The notes: generated from the letters alone by a model not told the origin. Shown: positions 28,378-37,993, counted from the first letter of the stretch. The stretch is DNA of 64,000 nt from Lutibacter sp. (GCF_013041805.1 NZ_JABDRI010000018.1:29653-93652); one strand, 5' to 3'. Program-made: numbers and translations.

Positions 28378-29553
28378 ATGAGTAATAATAAAGTCCAAAT
28401 TTTTGACACAACCCTTAGAGATGGCGAGCAAGTCCCTGGCTGTAAGCTAAATACAGAACAAAAATTAATCATAGCAGAACGCCTTGATATCTTAGGTGTA
28501 GACGTAATTGAAGCTGGTTTCCCTGTTTCAAGTCCTGGTGATTTTACTTCGGTAGAGAAAATTTCTAAATTAGTTAAAACGGCAACGGTTTGTGGACTGA
28601 CACGTGCGAATAAAAAAGATATAGAAGTTGCTGCTGCTGCATTAAAATATGCAAAACGACCAAGAATTCATACAGGTATAGGCACTTCAGATTCTCATAT
28701 TATTTACAAATTTAATTCAACTCCTGAAAAAATTATTGAGCGTGCTGTTCAGGCAGTAGCGTATGCAAAATCATTTGTTGAAGATGTGGAATTTTATGCT
28801 GAAGATGCTGGAAGAACAGATAATGCATATTTAGCCAAAGTTTTAGAAAAAGTGATTAAAGCGGGTGCTACAGTTTTAAATATTCCTGACACAACAGGAT
28901 ATTGCTTACCAGATGAATATGGTGCTAAAATAAAGTACTTAAAAGAAAACGTAAAAGGAATTGATAATGTTACTATTTCTTGTCATTGCCATAACGATTT
29001 AGGTTTGGCAACTGCTAATGCAATTGCAGGAGTACAAAATGGTGCACGACAAATAGAATGTACAATTAACGGAATTGGTGAACGTGCTGGAAATACTTCT
29101 TTGGAAGAAGTAGTCATGATTTTAAAACAACATCCTAATTTAAATTTAGATACTGGAATAAATAGTAAGTTATTATACAGTACAAGTCAATTAGTGCAAG
29201 AAAGTATGGGAATGAAAGTTCAGCCAAACAAGGCAATTGTTGGTGAAAATGCTTTTGCACATAGTTCTGGAATTCACCAAGATGGTGTAATTAAAAACCG
29301 TGAAACTTATGAAATTATTAATCCGTCAGATGTTGGCGTAAATGAATCTTCAATTGTTTTAACTGCAAGAAGTGGTAGAGCTGCTTTAGCTTACCGTGCT
29401 AAAAATGTAGGCTATAACTTAACCAAAATTGAATTAGATGATTTATACCCTCAATTTTTAAAATTTGCCGATTTCCATAAACAAGTTAATGATGAGGATC
29501 TTCATCATTTAATGGAATTAAACCACGTTCATAAAACTGCTGCTAATTTCTAA
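28378..29553 (+). CDS. leuA: 2-isopropylmalate synthase, short form
   Basis: LeuA condenses 2-oxoisovalerate with acetyl-CoA, the first step to leucine. The catalytic TIM barrel begins with [13 protein letters not shown] at 9-21, and metal-binding HCHNDLG and the NGIGERAGN loop follow. At 391 residues it lacks most of the C-terminal allosteric domain of the about 520-residue E. coli enzyme, so classical leucine feedback is not expected. Homocitrate or citramalate synthases share the fold. The [12 protein letters not shown] stretch and the adjacent leuB favour LeuA. Confidence 0.9.
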   Translation: MSNNKVQIFDTTLRDGEQVPGCKLNTEQKLIIAERLDILGVDVIEAGFPVSSPGDFTSVEKISKLVKTATVCGLTRANKKDIEVAAAALKYAKRPRIHTGIGTSDSHIIYKFNSTPEKIIERAVQAVAYAKSFVEDVEFYAEDAGRTDNAYLAKVLEKVIKAGATVLNIPDTTGYCLPDEYGAKIKYLKENVKGIDNVTISCHCHNDLGLATANAIAGVQNGARQIECTINGIGERAGNTSLEEVVMILKQHPNLNLDTGINSKLLYSTSQLVQESMGMKVQPNKAIVGENAFAHSSGIHQDGVIKNRETYEIINPSDVGVNESSIVLTARSGRAALAYRAKNVGYNLTKIELDDLYPQFLKFADFHKQVNDEDLHHLMELNHVHKTAANF

Positions 29554-29662
29554 AATAAAAAAATAACACTAAAAGTTAACTATTACAAAATAATTATTAC
29601 TTTAACGGTTAAATTATTATGGCAAGTTCCATGTGATCTATAAACAACCACAATTAAAACAC

Positions 29663-30778
29663 ATGAAATTAAAAATAGCTTTACTCCCTGGTGATGGAAT
29701 TGGACCAGAGGTACTCCAACAAGCATTAAAAGTTTTAGATGCTATATCTGAAAAATACCACCATACTTTTGAGTTTATAACAGCTTCTATTGGAGCCATA
29801 GCTATTGAAGAATTTGGTGTTCCATTACCAGATGAAACTCTTCAAATATGTTCTAAAGCAGATGCTATTTTGTTTGGAGCCATAGGCGATCCAAAATATG
29901 ACAATAACCCAAGTGCAAAAGTTAGACCAGAGCAAGGCTTATTAAAACTTAGAAAAAACTTAGGGCTTTTTGCAAATATTAGACCTTTAACAACATATGA
30001 TTCATTAATTCATACATCTAATTTAAAAAAAGAGGTTATTAAAGGTACTGATTTTGTGATATATAGAGAACTTACAAGCGGTATTTATTTTGGTGAAAAG
30101 AAATTGAGTGATGATGGCAACTCAGCATATGATAATTGTAGTTATACCGCAGAAGAAATTGATAGAATAGCGCATTTAGCGTTTAAGGCTGCTTCTCAAA
30201 GAAGAAAAAAATTAACATTAGTCGATAAGGCAAATGTGCTTGAAACTTCACGACTTTGGAGAAAAAGAGTACTTGAAATTTCCAAAGAATACCCAACTAT
30301 TAAATTAGAATTTTTATTTGTTGATAATGCGGCTATGCAACTTATTTTAAACCCTAAACAATTTGATATTATTTTAACTGAAAATATGTTTGGCGATATT
30401 CTTTCTGATGAAGCTAGTGTAATATCAGGGTCTATTGGTTTATTAGCCTCTGCGTCTATTGGTAAACATACTGCTTTATTTGAACCTATTCACGGCTCAT
30501 ATCCAGAGGCGAAAGGAAAAAATATTGCAAATCCTTTAGCCGCAGTATTATCTGCAGCAATGTTATTAGAACATTTTGATTTATTTGATGAGGCTGAAGA
30601 TATTAGAAATGCTGTTGAAAAATCTATAGATTTAAATATTTCAACTCCTGATTTAAATTCAACCAATCATTTTTCTACATCAAGTGTTGGAAATTTTTTA
30701 AGAGACTTCATTTTAGACGAAGAAAATACATTTTATAATAAAAACAATATAGATTTAGGGCAATCAACTATTATTTAA
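29663..30778 (+). CDS. leuB: 3-isopropylmalate dehydrogenase
   Basis: LeuB oxidises and decarboxylates 3-isopropylmalate with NAD. The chosen ATG at 29663 gives 371 residues starting MKLKIALLPGDGIGPEV, the normal N-terminus. A GTG 30 bases upstream is possible but adds unconserved residues. Motifs include LRKNLGLFANIRP, the metal-binding DNAAMQL and NMFGDILSDEAS, and EPIHGSYPEAKGK for NAD. It follows leuA after 109 bases, where leuC and leuD are absent. Confidence 0.95.
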   Translation: MKLKIALLPGDGIGPEVLQQALKVLDAISEKYHHTFEFITASIGAIAIEEFGVPLPDETLQICSKADAILFGAIGDPKYDNNPSAKVRPEQGLLKLRKNLGLFANIRPLTTYDSLIHTSNLKKEVIKGTDFVIYRELTSGIYFGEKKLSDDGNSAYDNCSYTAEEIDRIAHLAFKAASQRRKKLTLVDKANVLETSRLWRKRVLEISKEYPTIKLEFLFVDNAAMQLILNPKQFDIILTENMFGDILSDEASVISGSIGLLASASIGKHTALFEPIHGSYPEAKGKNIANPLAAVLSAAMLLEHFDLFDEAEDIRNAVEKSIDLNISTPDLNSTNHFSTSSVGNFLRDFILDEENTFYNKNNIDLGQSTII

Positions 30779-30831
30779 CTGTTGAAATTTCAAAAATCTG
30801 AAGTAAAAAGTTTTTGTTTAGTTTTACAGCT

Positions 30832-31566
30832 ATGAAAAATACGACTAGTCTTATTGATGCTATTAATTACCGTAGATCTGTAAGAGTTTACGATGAAAAC
30901 AAAGATATTGATTCTGAAATTGTAAAAAAGTGTATTCAACAAGCTACATTGGCTCCTAATAGCAGCAATATGCAATTGTGGGAGTTTCATCACATCACTT
31001 CAGAAGAAATTTTAAAAAAATTAGCAGAAGCTTGTTTAGGTCAAAGTGCAGCAACTACTGCAAAAGAAATGGTAGTAATTGTTGTTCGTAAAGATTTATG
31101 GAAACAACGTGCAAAAGCACATCTAAATTATTTAACAACACTATTTGGTGTAAAACCTAAAAATGAATACTCAAGGCGTGAGAAATTTGCGCTAAATTAT
31201 TATAAAAAAATTATGCCTTTTGTTTATGGTGAATTTTTAGGTTTGTATGGTTACATAAAATATAGTATTTCTTGGTTAACTGGACTTTTTAGACCAAGCT
31301 ACAGACAACTTCGAAAATCTGACATGAGAGTTGTTGCACATAAAAGCGCAGGATTAGCTGCACTAACTTTTATGTTGAGTATGGCTGCTGAAAATTACGA
31401 TACCTGCCCAATGGAAGGAAGTGATACACTTCGCATTAAAAAAATATTAAATCTACCTATGCGCAGCGAAATTAATATGGTAATCTCATGTGGTATCCGT
31501 AAACCTGAAGGTGTTTATGGGGAACGTTTTAGAATTCCTTTTGAAAGTATTTACAAAAAATGGTAA
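30832..31566 (+). CDS. Nitroreductase-family flavoprotein
   Basis: A 244-residue FMN-dependent oxidoreductase of the nitroreductase fold. INYRRSVRVYDEN and ATLAPNSSNMQLWEF form the usual N-terminal FMN-binding region, and SCGIRKPEGVYGERFR closes the protein. A central insertion of about 60 residues (about 95-155) rich in Tyr and Lys has a hydrophobic patch and may contact membrane or partner. The start at ATG 30832 is preferred over a TTG at 30814. Substrate is unknown, and the neighbours (leuB, cysE) give no clear hint. Confidence 0.85.
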   Translation: MKNTTSLIDAINYRRSVRVYDENKDIDSEIVKKCIQQATLAPNSSNMQLWEFHHITSEEILKKLAEACLGQSAATTAKEMVVIVVRKDLWKQRAKAHLNYLTTLFGVKPKNEYSRREKFALNYYKKIMPFVYGEFLGLYGYIKYSISWLTGLFRPSYRQLRKSDMRVVAHKSAGLAALTFMLSMAAENYDTCPMEGSDTLRIKKILNLPMRSEINMVISCGIRKPEGVYGERFRIPFESIYKKW

Positions 31567-31597
31567 TTAGTTTCAAAAAAAATCGTCAAACTTACAT

Positions 31598-32389
31598 ATG
31601 TCAACAAAAGAAGAAATCATACAAAAAATTATAGGGAATAAAAATAGACCTCACTTAAATTTCAGCCTAAAACATAAAACTGAAAAATTTACAAATAATT
31701 TATTTTACACCTTATTTGATGCACAAGCATGCGTCGCTAGCAATATCAAACAATTAGAAGATGATTTTAAAGAAATCTATAAACTTGCCTGTTTAATTAA
31801 AGATGGTTCTTGTGAAACTATTTGGAATAGTTTTTTAATGAAACTTCCAACGATCTTAGAAAGTTTAAACTTAGATGCTCAAGAATTGGTAAATAATGAT
31901 CCTGCTTCCAACACTATTGAAGAAGTTTATTTAGCGTATCCAGGTTTTTATGCTATTGCTATTTACCGCTTTAGCCACGAATTATTATTGCTGAAGACAC
32001 CCTTAATTCCAAGACTAATGAGTGAGTATGCTCATAGTAAAACAGGAACCGATATTCATCCAGGAGCAACCATTGGAAAATCTTTTTTTATTGACCACGC
32101 AACAGGAACAGTTATTGGTGAAACGTGCGTAATTAAAGATTATGTTAAAATTTATCAAGGAGTTACTTTAGGCGCTTTACAAGTTTCAAAAGAATTGAGA
32201 AACACAAAGAGGCATCCAACTGTTGAAAATAACGTAACCATCTATGCCAATGCTACCATTCTCGGAGGTGAAACTGTTATTGGTAAAAATTGTATTATTG
32301 GTGGGAATGTATGGATTACTAAATCAGTTCCTGAAAACTCATTAGTGTATCATTCAACTGAAATGAAATTAAAACCGAAATTTAACTAA
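31598..32389 (+). CDS. cysE: Serine O-acetyltransferase
   Basis: CysE acetylates serine to O-acetylserine for cysteine synthesis. The 263 residues have an N-terminal helical domain and a C-terminal left-handed beta-helix made of hexapeptide repeats from about 145 (TGTDIHPGATIG, IDHATGTVIGET, YQGVTLGAL). The catalytic His pair lies in IDHATG and KRHPTVENN. It overlaps the next gene, cysM, by one base, so both steps of cysteine synthesis are coupled. Confidence 0.95.
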   Translation: MSTKEEIIQKIIGNKNRPHLNFSLKHKTEKFTNNLFYTLFDAQACVASNIKQLEDDFKEIYKLACLIKDGSCETIWNSFLMKLPTILESLNLDAQELVNNDPASNTIEEVYLAYPGFYAIAIYRFSHELLLLKTPLIPRLMSEYAHSKTGTDIHPGATIGKSFFIDHATGTVIGETCVIKDYVKIYQGVTLGALQVSKELRNTKRHPTVENNVTIYANATILGGETVIGKNCIIGGNVWITKSVPENSLVYHSTEMKLKPKFN

Positions 32390-33276
32390 TGGAATCTTAC
32401 AATTTATTTAATTTTTTAGGAAATACACCTTTAGTTAAAGTTCAAAGATTATTGGTAAAAGAAGGTGTAACCTTATTAATGAAATTAGAAGGAAACAATA
32501 TAGCAGGAAGTATAAAGGATAGGCCTGCATTCAATATGATTTCTTCGGCTCTTGAAAGAAATGAAATAAAAAAAGGAGATTTTTTAATTGAGGCTACAAG
32601 TGGTAATACTGGGATTGCGCTGGCTATGATAGCTCAACAATTTGGTTTACATATGGAATTGGTAATGCCTGAAAACTCTACAAAAGAGCGTATTCAAACT
32701 ATGCAAGCTTATGGCGCAAAAGTAACATTAACCGCTGCTGAAATTGGGATAGAAGGTGCTAGAGAATATGCAGAAAGACAAGTAATTGACAAAGGGTATT
32801 TTATGTTAAATCAGTTTGCAAATGATGACAACTGGAAAGCACATTATAAAACTACAGGCCCTGAAATTTGGCGCGATACTCATGGTAAAATAACTCATTT
32901 TACTTCAGCAATGGGAACAACAGGAACCTTAATGGGAACTTCAACTTTTTTAAAAGAAAAAAATAAAGCCATACAAATTATTGGGGTACAACCAACTGAT
33001 AATTCAAAAATTCCAGGGATTAGGAAATGGCCTAAAGAATTTCTTCCAAAAATATTCAATCCTAAAAAAGTAGATGAAATTATTGAAGTAAGTGAAAAAG
33101 ATGCCCGTGAAATGACTAAAAGATTAGCTAAAGAGGAAGGTGTATTTTCTGGAATGAGCGGTGGCGGCGCTGTGGCGGCTTCGTTAAAATTAGCAGAATC
33201 GCTCTCTAAAGGTATTATTGTAACAATAATCCCCGATAGAGGTGATCGTTATTTATCTTCTGATTTATTCGAATAA
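32389..33276 (+). CDS. cysM: Cysteine synthase B-type O-acetylserine sulfhydrylase
   Basis: CysM makes cysteine from O-acetylserine and sulfide or thiosulfate with PLP. The 295 residues carry the PLP lysine in NNIAGSIKDRPAFNM, the substrate loop EATSGNTGIALA and the phosphate loop AMGTTGTLMGT. The SIKDR form and short length favour CysM over CysK. The ATG shares a base with the stop codon of cysE. A palindrome GATTG-TTTAA-CAATC just downstream could end transcription weakly. Confidence 0.93.
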   Translation: MESYNLFNFLGNTPLVKVQRLLVKEGVTLLMKLEGNNIAGSIKDRPAFNMISSALERNEIKKGDFLIEATSGNTGIALAMIAQQFGLHMELVMPENSTKERIQTMQAYGAKVTLTAAEIGIEGAREYAERQVIDKGYFMLNQFANDDNWKAHYKTTGPEIWRDTHGKITHFTSAMGTTGTLMGTSTFLKEKNKAIQIIGVQPTDNSKIPGIRKWPKEFLPKIFNPKKVDEIIEVSEKDAREMTKRLAKEEGVFSGMSGGGAVAASLKLAESLSKGIIVTIIPDRGDRYLSSDLFE

Positions 33277-33305
33277 AACGATATCGAAGTTAACTATATT
33301 TAAGA

Positions 33306-33336
33306 TTGTTTAACAATCACTTTTATTGTATTTTTG
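33306..33336 (+). promoter_or_regulatory. Promoter of the DegT-galE unit
   Basis: A TTG element at 33306-33308 and TATTTTTG at 33329-33336 are separated by 20 bases. Both parts and the spacing match the Bacteroidota housekeeping promoter (TTG, 17-23 bases, TAnnTTTG). The expected start of transcription is about 18 bases before the ATG at 33362. Confidence 0.65.
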
Positions 33337-33361
33337 ATGTTCTATTATATAATTACTTCGC

Positions 33362-34513
33362 ATGAAAAAAATACAAATGGTTGACCTACTTGGTCAATAT
33401 GATAAAATACAAGAACAAGTTGATTCAAAAATATTAGAAGTTGTAAAATCTGGAGCCTATATAAATGGTCCTGAAGTTCATAACTTTCAAAAAGAATTAG
33501 AAAATTACTTAGGTGTAAAAAACGTTATTCCTTGTGCTAACGGGACTGATGCACTTCAAATTGCAATGATGGGACTAGGTTTAAAACCTGGTGATGAAGT
33601 AATTACAGTAGATTTTACTTTTGCTGCTACTGTTGAAGTGATTGCTTTATTACAATTAACTCCTGTTTTAGTTGATGTTGAAAAAGATACATTCAACATG
33701 AATATTGAAGCTCTAAAAAAAGCCATTACTCCAAAAACTAAGGCAATTGTTCCTGTTCACCTATTTGGTCAATGTGCAAATATGGAAGCTATTTTAGAAG
33801 TGGCAAATAAGCACAACTTATTTGTAATTGAAGATACCGCACAAGCGATTGGAGCAAGCTACACATTTAAAAATGGGACTAAAAAGAAAGCTGGAACTAT
33901 AGGAAATGTTGGTACTACATCATTTTTCCCTTCAAAAAATTTAGGTTGTTACGGTGATGGTGGTGCAATTTTTACAAATGATGATGAATTAGCTCACACT
34001 TTAAGAGGAATGGTTAATCATGGAATGTATAAACGTTATTACCACGATGTAGTTGGTGTAAACTCTCGCTTAGACAGTATTCAAGCTGCAATTTTAAATC
34101 TTAAATTACCTCATTTAGATGCTTATTGTGATGCTCGAAGGAAAGCGGCACGATATTATAACAATGCATTTAAAAATGAACAAAATATTGTAACTCCTAA
34201 AATGGGTAATGGTTGTAATTTTATTTGTGATACCTGTGATTGCCATGTATTTCATCAATATACCATACAAGTATTAAATGGAAAACGTAACGAGCTACAT
34301 CAACATTTGTTAGATAACGGTATTCCTAATGCAATCTATTATCCAGTAGCACTGCATAGCCAAAAAGCATATTCTGATTCTCGCTATAAAGAAGAAGATT
34401 TTAAAGTTACCAATGAATTAATAGATACTGTGTTATCTTTACCAATGCATACAGAGTTAGATAATGAACAATTAGATTTTATCACTAAAACTATCTTAGA
34501 CTTTATTAAATAA
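33362..34513 (+). CDS. DegT/DnrJ/EryC1/StrS-family sugar aminotransferase
   Basis: A 383-residue PLP aminotransferase of the type that makes aminosugars for surface polysaccharides. Seen are PCANGTDALQIAMM near the PLP phosphate site, EDTAQAIGA, and the Schiff-base lysine in FFPSKNLGCYGDGGA. Near residue 283 a cysteine group GCNFICDTCDCHVFHQY (five Cys or His ligands close together) is inserted before the usual VFHQYTI motif, which may be a metal site. It is followed after 2 bases by galE, so the pair likely supplies nucleotide sugars for cell-surface glycans. Confidence 0.9.
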   Translation: MKKIQMVDLLGQYDKIQEQVDSKILEVVKSGAYINGPEVHNFQKELENYLGVKNVIPCANGTDALQIAMMGLGLKPGDEVITVDFTFAATVEVIALLQLTPVLVDVEKDTFNMNIEALKKAITPKTKAIVPVHLFGQCANMEAILEVANKHNLFVIEDTAQAIGASYTFKNGTKKKAGTIGNVGTTSFFPSKNLGCYGDGGAIFTNDDELAHTLRGMVNHGMYKRYYHDVVGVNSRLDSIQAAILNLKLPHLDAYCDARRKAARYYNNAFKNEQNIVTPKMGNGCNFICDTCDCHVFHQYTIQVLNGKRNELHQHLLDNGIPNAIYYPVALHSQKAYSDSRYKEEDFKVTNELIDTVLSLPMHTELDNEQLDFITKTILDFIK

Positions 34514-34515
34514 TT

Positions 34516-35523
34516 ATGAATAAAGTATTAGTAACTGGTGGTTTAGGTTTTATTGGTTCACATACAGTTGTAGAACTTCAAAATGAAGGTTTTGAGGTTT
34601 TGATTATTGATAATTTATCAAACTCTACAATTGATGTACTTGATAAAATTACTTCAATAACGAATAAAAAACCGAGTTACTTTAATATTGATTTAAAAAA
34701 TAAAGCTGACGTTCAACATTTTTTTAAAGAAAATAAAGTTGATGGTGTTATTCATTTTGCAGCTTCAAAAGCAGTTGGTGAAAGTGTTGAGAAACCACTA
34801 GAATATTATGAAAATAATATTGGTACATTGGTTTATTTATTGCAAGAAATGAAAGCCTATAAGATTACTAATTTCATTTTTAGTTCTTCTTGTACTGTTT
34901 ATGGTCAAGCTGATGAGCTTCCAATTACGGAAAGTGCACCTATAAAACCCGCAGAATCTCCATATGGAAACACAAAACAAATTGGTGAAGAAATAATTAA
35001 GGATGTTACAAATATTTCAAATTTAAAAGCAATTGCATTGCGTTATTTCAACCCCATTGGAGCTCATGAGTCTGCTAAAATTGGAGAACTTCCAATTGGA
35101 GTTCCTCAAAATTTAATTCCTTATGTAGCACAAACAGCTGCTGGTATTCGAAAAGAATTATCAGTCTTTGGAAGTGATTATCCAACTATTGACGGAACCG
35201 CTGTAAGGGATTATATTCATGTTGTAGATTTAGCAAAAGCACATATTATTGCTTTAAGTAGATTGATCCATAACAAAAATAAAACTGCTTTTGAGGTTTT
35301 TAATATTGGAACAGGAAAAGGAAATTCCGTTTTAGAAGTTATTAAATCTTTTGAAAAAGTTACAGGGAAAAAATTAAATTACAAATTGGTTGACCGCAGA
35401 GAAGGTGATATTACTGCTGCATACGCTGATACTGCCGTTGCGAATAAAGAGTTAGGATGGAGTTCAAAACTTACTCTAGATGATGCACTTCTCTCCGCCT
35501 GGAAATGGCAACAAACATTATAA
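34516..35523 (+). CDS. galE: UDP-glucose 4-epimerase
   Basis: GalE interconverts UDP-glucose and UDP-galactose with NAD. The Rossmann loop GGLGFIGSH is at 8-16, the catalytic Ser-Tyr-Lys set lies in SSSCTVYG and SPYGNTKQ, and LRYFNPIGAH is typical for GalE. The 335 residues are normal. It ends in a strong bidirectional terminator shared with the convergent fabD gene. UDP-GlcNAc epimerase activity cannot be excluded from sequence. Confidence 0.94.
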   Translation: MNKVLVTGGLGFIGSHTVVELQNEGFEVLIIDNLSNSTIDVLDKITSITNKKPSYFNIDLKNKADVQHFFKENKVDGVIHFAASKAVGESVEKPLEYYENNIGTLVYLLQEMKAYKITNFIFSSSCTVYGQADELPITESAPIKPAESPYGNTKQIGEEIIKDVTNISNLKAIALRYFNPIGAHESAKIGELPIGVPQNLIPYVAQTAAGIRKELSVFGSDYPTIDGTAVRDYIHVVDLAKAHIIALSRLIHNKNKTAFEVFNIGTGKGNSVLEVIKSFEKVTGKKLNYKLVDRREGDITAAYADTAVANKELGWSSKLTLDDALLSAWKWQQTL

Positions 35524-35554
35524 AAAAAACCACTCAAATTTGAGTGGTTTTTTT
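35522..35554. terminator. Bidirectional terminator between galE and fabD
   Basis: A perfect palindrome ACCACTCAAATTTGAGTGGT at 35529-35548 is flanked by an A run on the left and a T run on the right. It therefore works as an intrinsic terminator for both convergent genes. Confidence 0.92.
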
Positions 35555-35572
35555 ATCTAAAGTCTTATTTTA

Positions 35573-36448
35573 TTAAACTCCGCTTGCAGCTACATTTCTA
35601 TCAATTTTACGCATGAGCCCTTGTAAAACTTTACCTGGACCAACCTCAATAAATTCAGTTCCACCATCTTTAATCATTTGCTGGATGGATTGTGTCCAAC
35701 GAACTGGAGCTGTTAATTGTGCTATTAAATTTTCTTTTATTTCCTCAGGATTTAATACTGCTTTTGCGACAACATTTTGATAAACAGGACAAGTTGGAAT
35801 ACTAAAAATTGTATTTTTAATAGCTTCAGCTAATTCTTCTCTTGCCGGTTCCATTAATGGGGAATGAAAAGCCCCACCAACTGGCAATTTTAAAGCACGA
35901 CGTGCGCCTTTTTCTGTTAATAACTCACACGCTTTATCTATTGCTGAAATCTCTCCAGAAATTACTAATTGCCCAGGGCAATTGTAGTTAGCAGCAACAA
36001 CAATTCCATCAATACTTGCACAAACTTCTTCAACAACTGTATCGTCTAAACCTAAAACTGCAGCCATCGTAGATTCTTGAGCTTCACAAGCTTTTTGCAT
36101 TGCCAAGGCTCTTTTTGAAACTAATTTCAATCCATCTTCAAAAGTTAAAACTCCATTTGCAACTAATGCTGATAACTCACCTAAAGAATGACCTGCCACC
36201 ATTTCTGGTTTAAAATCATCACCTAACGTTTTAGCTAAAATTACTGAGTGCAAAAATATTGCTGGTTGTGTTACTTTGGTTTGTTTCAACTCTTCAGCAG
36301 TTCCTTCAAACATAATGTCTGTAATAGGAAACCCTAAAATTTCATTTGCTTGTTCAAAAAGTTCTTGAGCTAAAGGTGAGTTTTCATATAAATCTAAACC
36401 CATTCCTGTAAATTGCGCTCCCTGACCTGGAAAAATATATGCTTTCAT
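35573..36448 (-). CDS. fabD: Malonyl-CoA:ACP transacylase
   Basis: FabD loads malonate onto acyl carrier protein for fatty-acid synthesis. The start ATG at 36448 gives MKAYIFPGQGAQFTGMG, the conserved beginning, and 291 residues. An upstream TTG at 36478 overlaps the promoter box and is rejected. The nucleophile elbow is GHSLGE, the conserved Arg lies in KRALAMQKA and the catalytic His in GGAFHSPLM. It stands alone here, apart from other fab genes. Confidence 0.95.
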   Translation of the reverse strand: MKAYIFPGQGAQFTGMGLDLYENSPLAQELFEQANEILGFPITDIMFEGTAEELKQTKVTQPAIFLHSVILAKTLGDDFKPEMVAGHSLGELSALVANGVLTFEDGLKLVSKRALAMQKACEAQESTMAAVLGLDDTVVEEVCASIDGIVVAANYNCPGQLVISGEISAIDKACELLTEKGARRALKLPVGGAFHSPLMEPAREELAEAIKNTIFSIPTCPVYQNVVAKAVLNPEEIKENLIAQLTAPVRWTQSIQQMIKDGGTEFIEVGPGKVLQGLMRKIDRNVAASGV

Positions 36449-36475
36449 TGTTTTGTTGCTTTTAATTTGAAAATG

Positions 36476-36509
36476 CAAAAATAGGAATTATTTGTTATAT
36501 TCGTGGCAA
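36476..36509 (-). promoter_or_regulatory. Promoter of fabD
   Basis: On the minus strand TTG (36509-36507), 23 bases, then TATTTTTG (36483-36476) fit the Bacteroidota promoter form at the upper end of allowed spacing. It lies 28 bases before the chosen fabD ATG. For the divergent transporter, TATATTCG at 36496-36503 on the plus strand is a one-mismatch -7 candidate. Confidence 0.6.
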
Positions 36510-36519
36510 TCTAATTTTT

Positions 36520-37209
36520 ATGAATCAAAAACTAACATCTGAAGCTTTTACAATTTACTTAATTTTAGCCTCTATGTTTATTGCTGCCTTGGTGGCATCT
36601 AACTTAATTTTTCAAAAATTCTTTTATTGGAATCCGTTTGGATTATTTAGATTTGAGCTTTCTGTTGGAATTCTGCCATACCCCATTACCTTCTTAATAA
36701 CTGATATAATTTCAGAAATTTATGGTCGGAAAAAAGCAAATCAAGTTGTTATTGCCGGTATTTTTGCTTCTGTTTTTTCTATGGGAATTGTTTTAGTTGC
36801 TAATTATACTCCCGCTATTGAGAATTCTCCCATTGATAATCAACTATTTTCAAAAGTTTTTGGATTGTCACCTATAGCTGTTTTAGCATCTATGTTGGCC
36901 TATTTATTTGCTCAATTTATTGACATTAGAATATTTCATTTTTGGAAGCGAAAAACAAACGGTAATCATTTATGGCTTCGAAACAATTTTTCTACATTTT
37001 CCTCTCAATTTATTGATACACTTACCGTTATTACTTTACTTTGTAGTTTTGGCGTTTTGCCTTGGAGTTTATTTAATAAACTACTAATAAGTGGGTTTCT
37101 ATTCAAAATAATTATAGCACTACTAGATACACCAATATTATATTTTATTGTTTATTTATTTAGAAGAAGGTTTCATTTAAAAGTTGGTGAAGAAATTAAC
37201 TTATATTAA
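36520..37209 (+). CDS. yhhQ: Queuosine precursor transporter (VUT/YhhQ family)
   Basis: A 229-residue inner-membrane protein with about six hydrophobic segments. The family signature is seen as PYPITFLITDIISEIYGRKKA near 50-70, with conserved acidic and Arg residues, and HLWLRNNFSTFSSQFIDT in the second half. Known members import preQ0 or related deazaguanines for queuosine. queA lies about 5 kb away on the other strand, which fits. Its last 14 bases overlap the end of the convergent DUF2797 gene. Confidence 0.9.
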   Translation: MNQKLTSEAFTIYLILASMFIAALVASNLIFQKFFYWNPFGLFRFELSVGILPYPITFLITDIISEIYGRKKANQVVIAGIFASVFSMGIVLVANYTPAIENSPIDNQLFSKVFGLSPIAVLASMLAYLFAQFIDIRIFHFWKRKTNGNHLWLRNNFSTFSSQFIDTLTVITLLCSFGVLPWSLFNKLLISGFLFKIIIALLDTPILYFIVYLFRRRFHLKVGEEINLY

Positions 37210-37993
37210 GTAACACTCTATATCCTTCATTATTTCTTACATTAAAAACAGTACCATCTTCAAATAATAAGTATTGACCTTTTACACCTATTAATTTTCC
37301 AGAGTACACGTGTGTTTTTTCTAAATTTAACGATTTAACTTTTGTAGGATATTTCTCTACGGGATAGTCAATTTCAGTTACTTTTCCATTATTTTCCAAA
37401 AAATAAGGTTTTGCTTCCTCTGGAATATATTGCTTTAACTTTTCTCTTTCTTTAATTAAATTTGATTCTGACACCTCATTTTTAAGCATTTTTTGCCAGT
37501 TCGTTTTATCTGCCACATACTCTTTTAGGGCTACTTCTGTAATTCCTGCTAAATATCTATTTGGTACTTCAACAATTTCTATGGCTTTGGTAGCACCTTG
37601 ATCAATCCAGCGTGTTGGAACTTGTGTTTTTCGCGTGACTCCAACTTTCACATTACTTGATAAAGCTAAATAAACCACATGAGGTTTTAATTGTACCTCC
37701 TTTTCATATTCTAAATCACGATCTTCAATACCTAAGTGTGCTCTACTTAATTCTGGATTCATAATCCAATCTCCAACTGCTGCACTTTCATAAAAACAAT
37801 CGTAGCAAAAACCTTGTCTAAAAATTTTCTTCTCTTTACCGCAAGATAAACACTGGTAACCCTCAAAACTAATTTCAATGTCACGGTTTAACAACTGGTT
37901 TAAATTTAAAACATCATTTTCAACATCTAAATAATACTGAACCTTGTCATTTAATTCAGTTTTCATTTTTTTTAAGACAGTTTGGTATTGCAT
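37196..37993 (-). CDS. DUF2797 zinc-ribbon protein of unknown function
   Basis: A 265-residue DUF2797 member. The four-cysteine cluster CLSCGKEKKIFRQGFCYDC at about 47-65 (residues from the chosen start) is a likely zinc ribbon. The central KVGVTRKTQVPTRWIDQGA stretch resembles a GIY-YIG-like core that is a hallmark of this family. No catalytic role is established that I know of. The start at 37993 (MQYQTVLKKMKTEL) is preferred, and a longer frame to 38053 would overlap the divergent GH3 gene. Confidence 0.82.
   Translation of the reverse strand: MQYQTVLKKMKTELNDKVQYYLDVENDVLNLNQLLNRDIEISFEGYQCLSCGKEKKIFRQGFCYDCFYESAAVGDWIMNPELSRAHLGIEDRDLEYEKEVQLKPHVVYLALSSNVKVGVTRKTQVPTRWIDQGATKAIEIVEVPNRYLAGITEVALKEYVADKTNWQKMLKNEVSESNLIKEREKLKQYIPEEAKPYFLENNGKVTEIDYPVEKYPTKVKSLNLEKTHVYSGKLIGVKGQYLLFEDGTVFNVRNNEGYRVLLNIS

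Noticed and set aside
29554..29662. Possible remnant of leuC or leuD between leuA and leuB
   Set aside because: The short frame MASSM and the surrounding AT-rich bases show no similarity to either gene that I can see.
36449..36478. TTG start 30 bases upstream of fabD
   Set aside because: The TTG is part of the TATTTTTG promoter box, and the conserved protein begins at the internal ATG.
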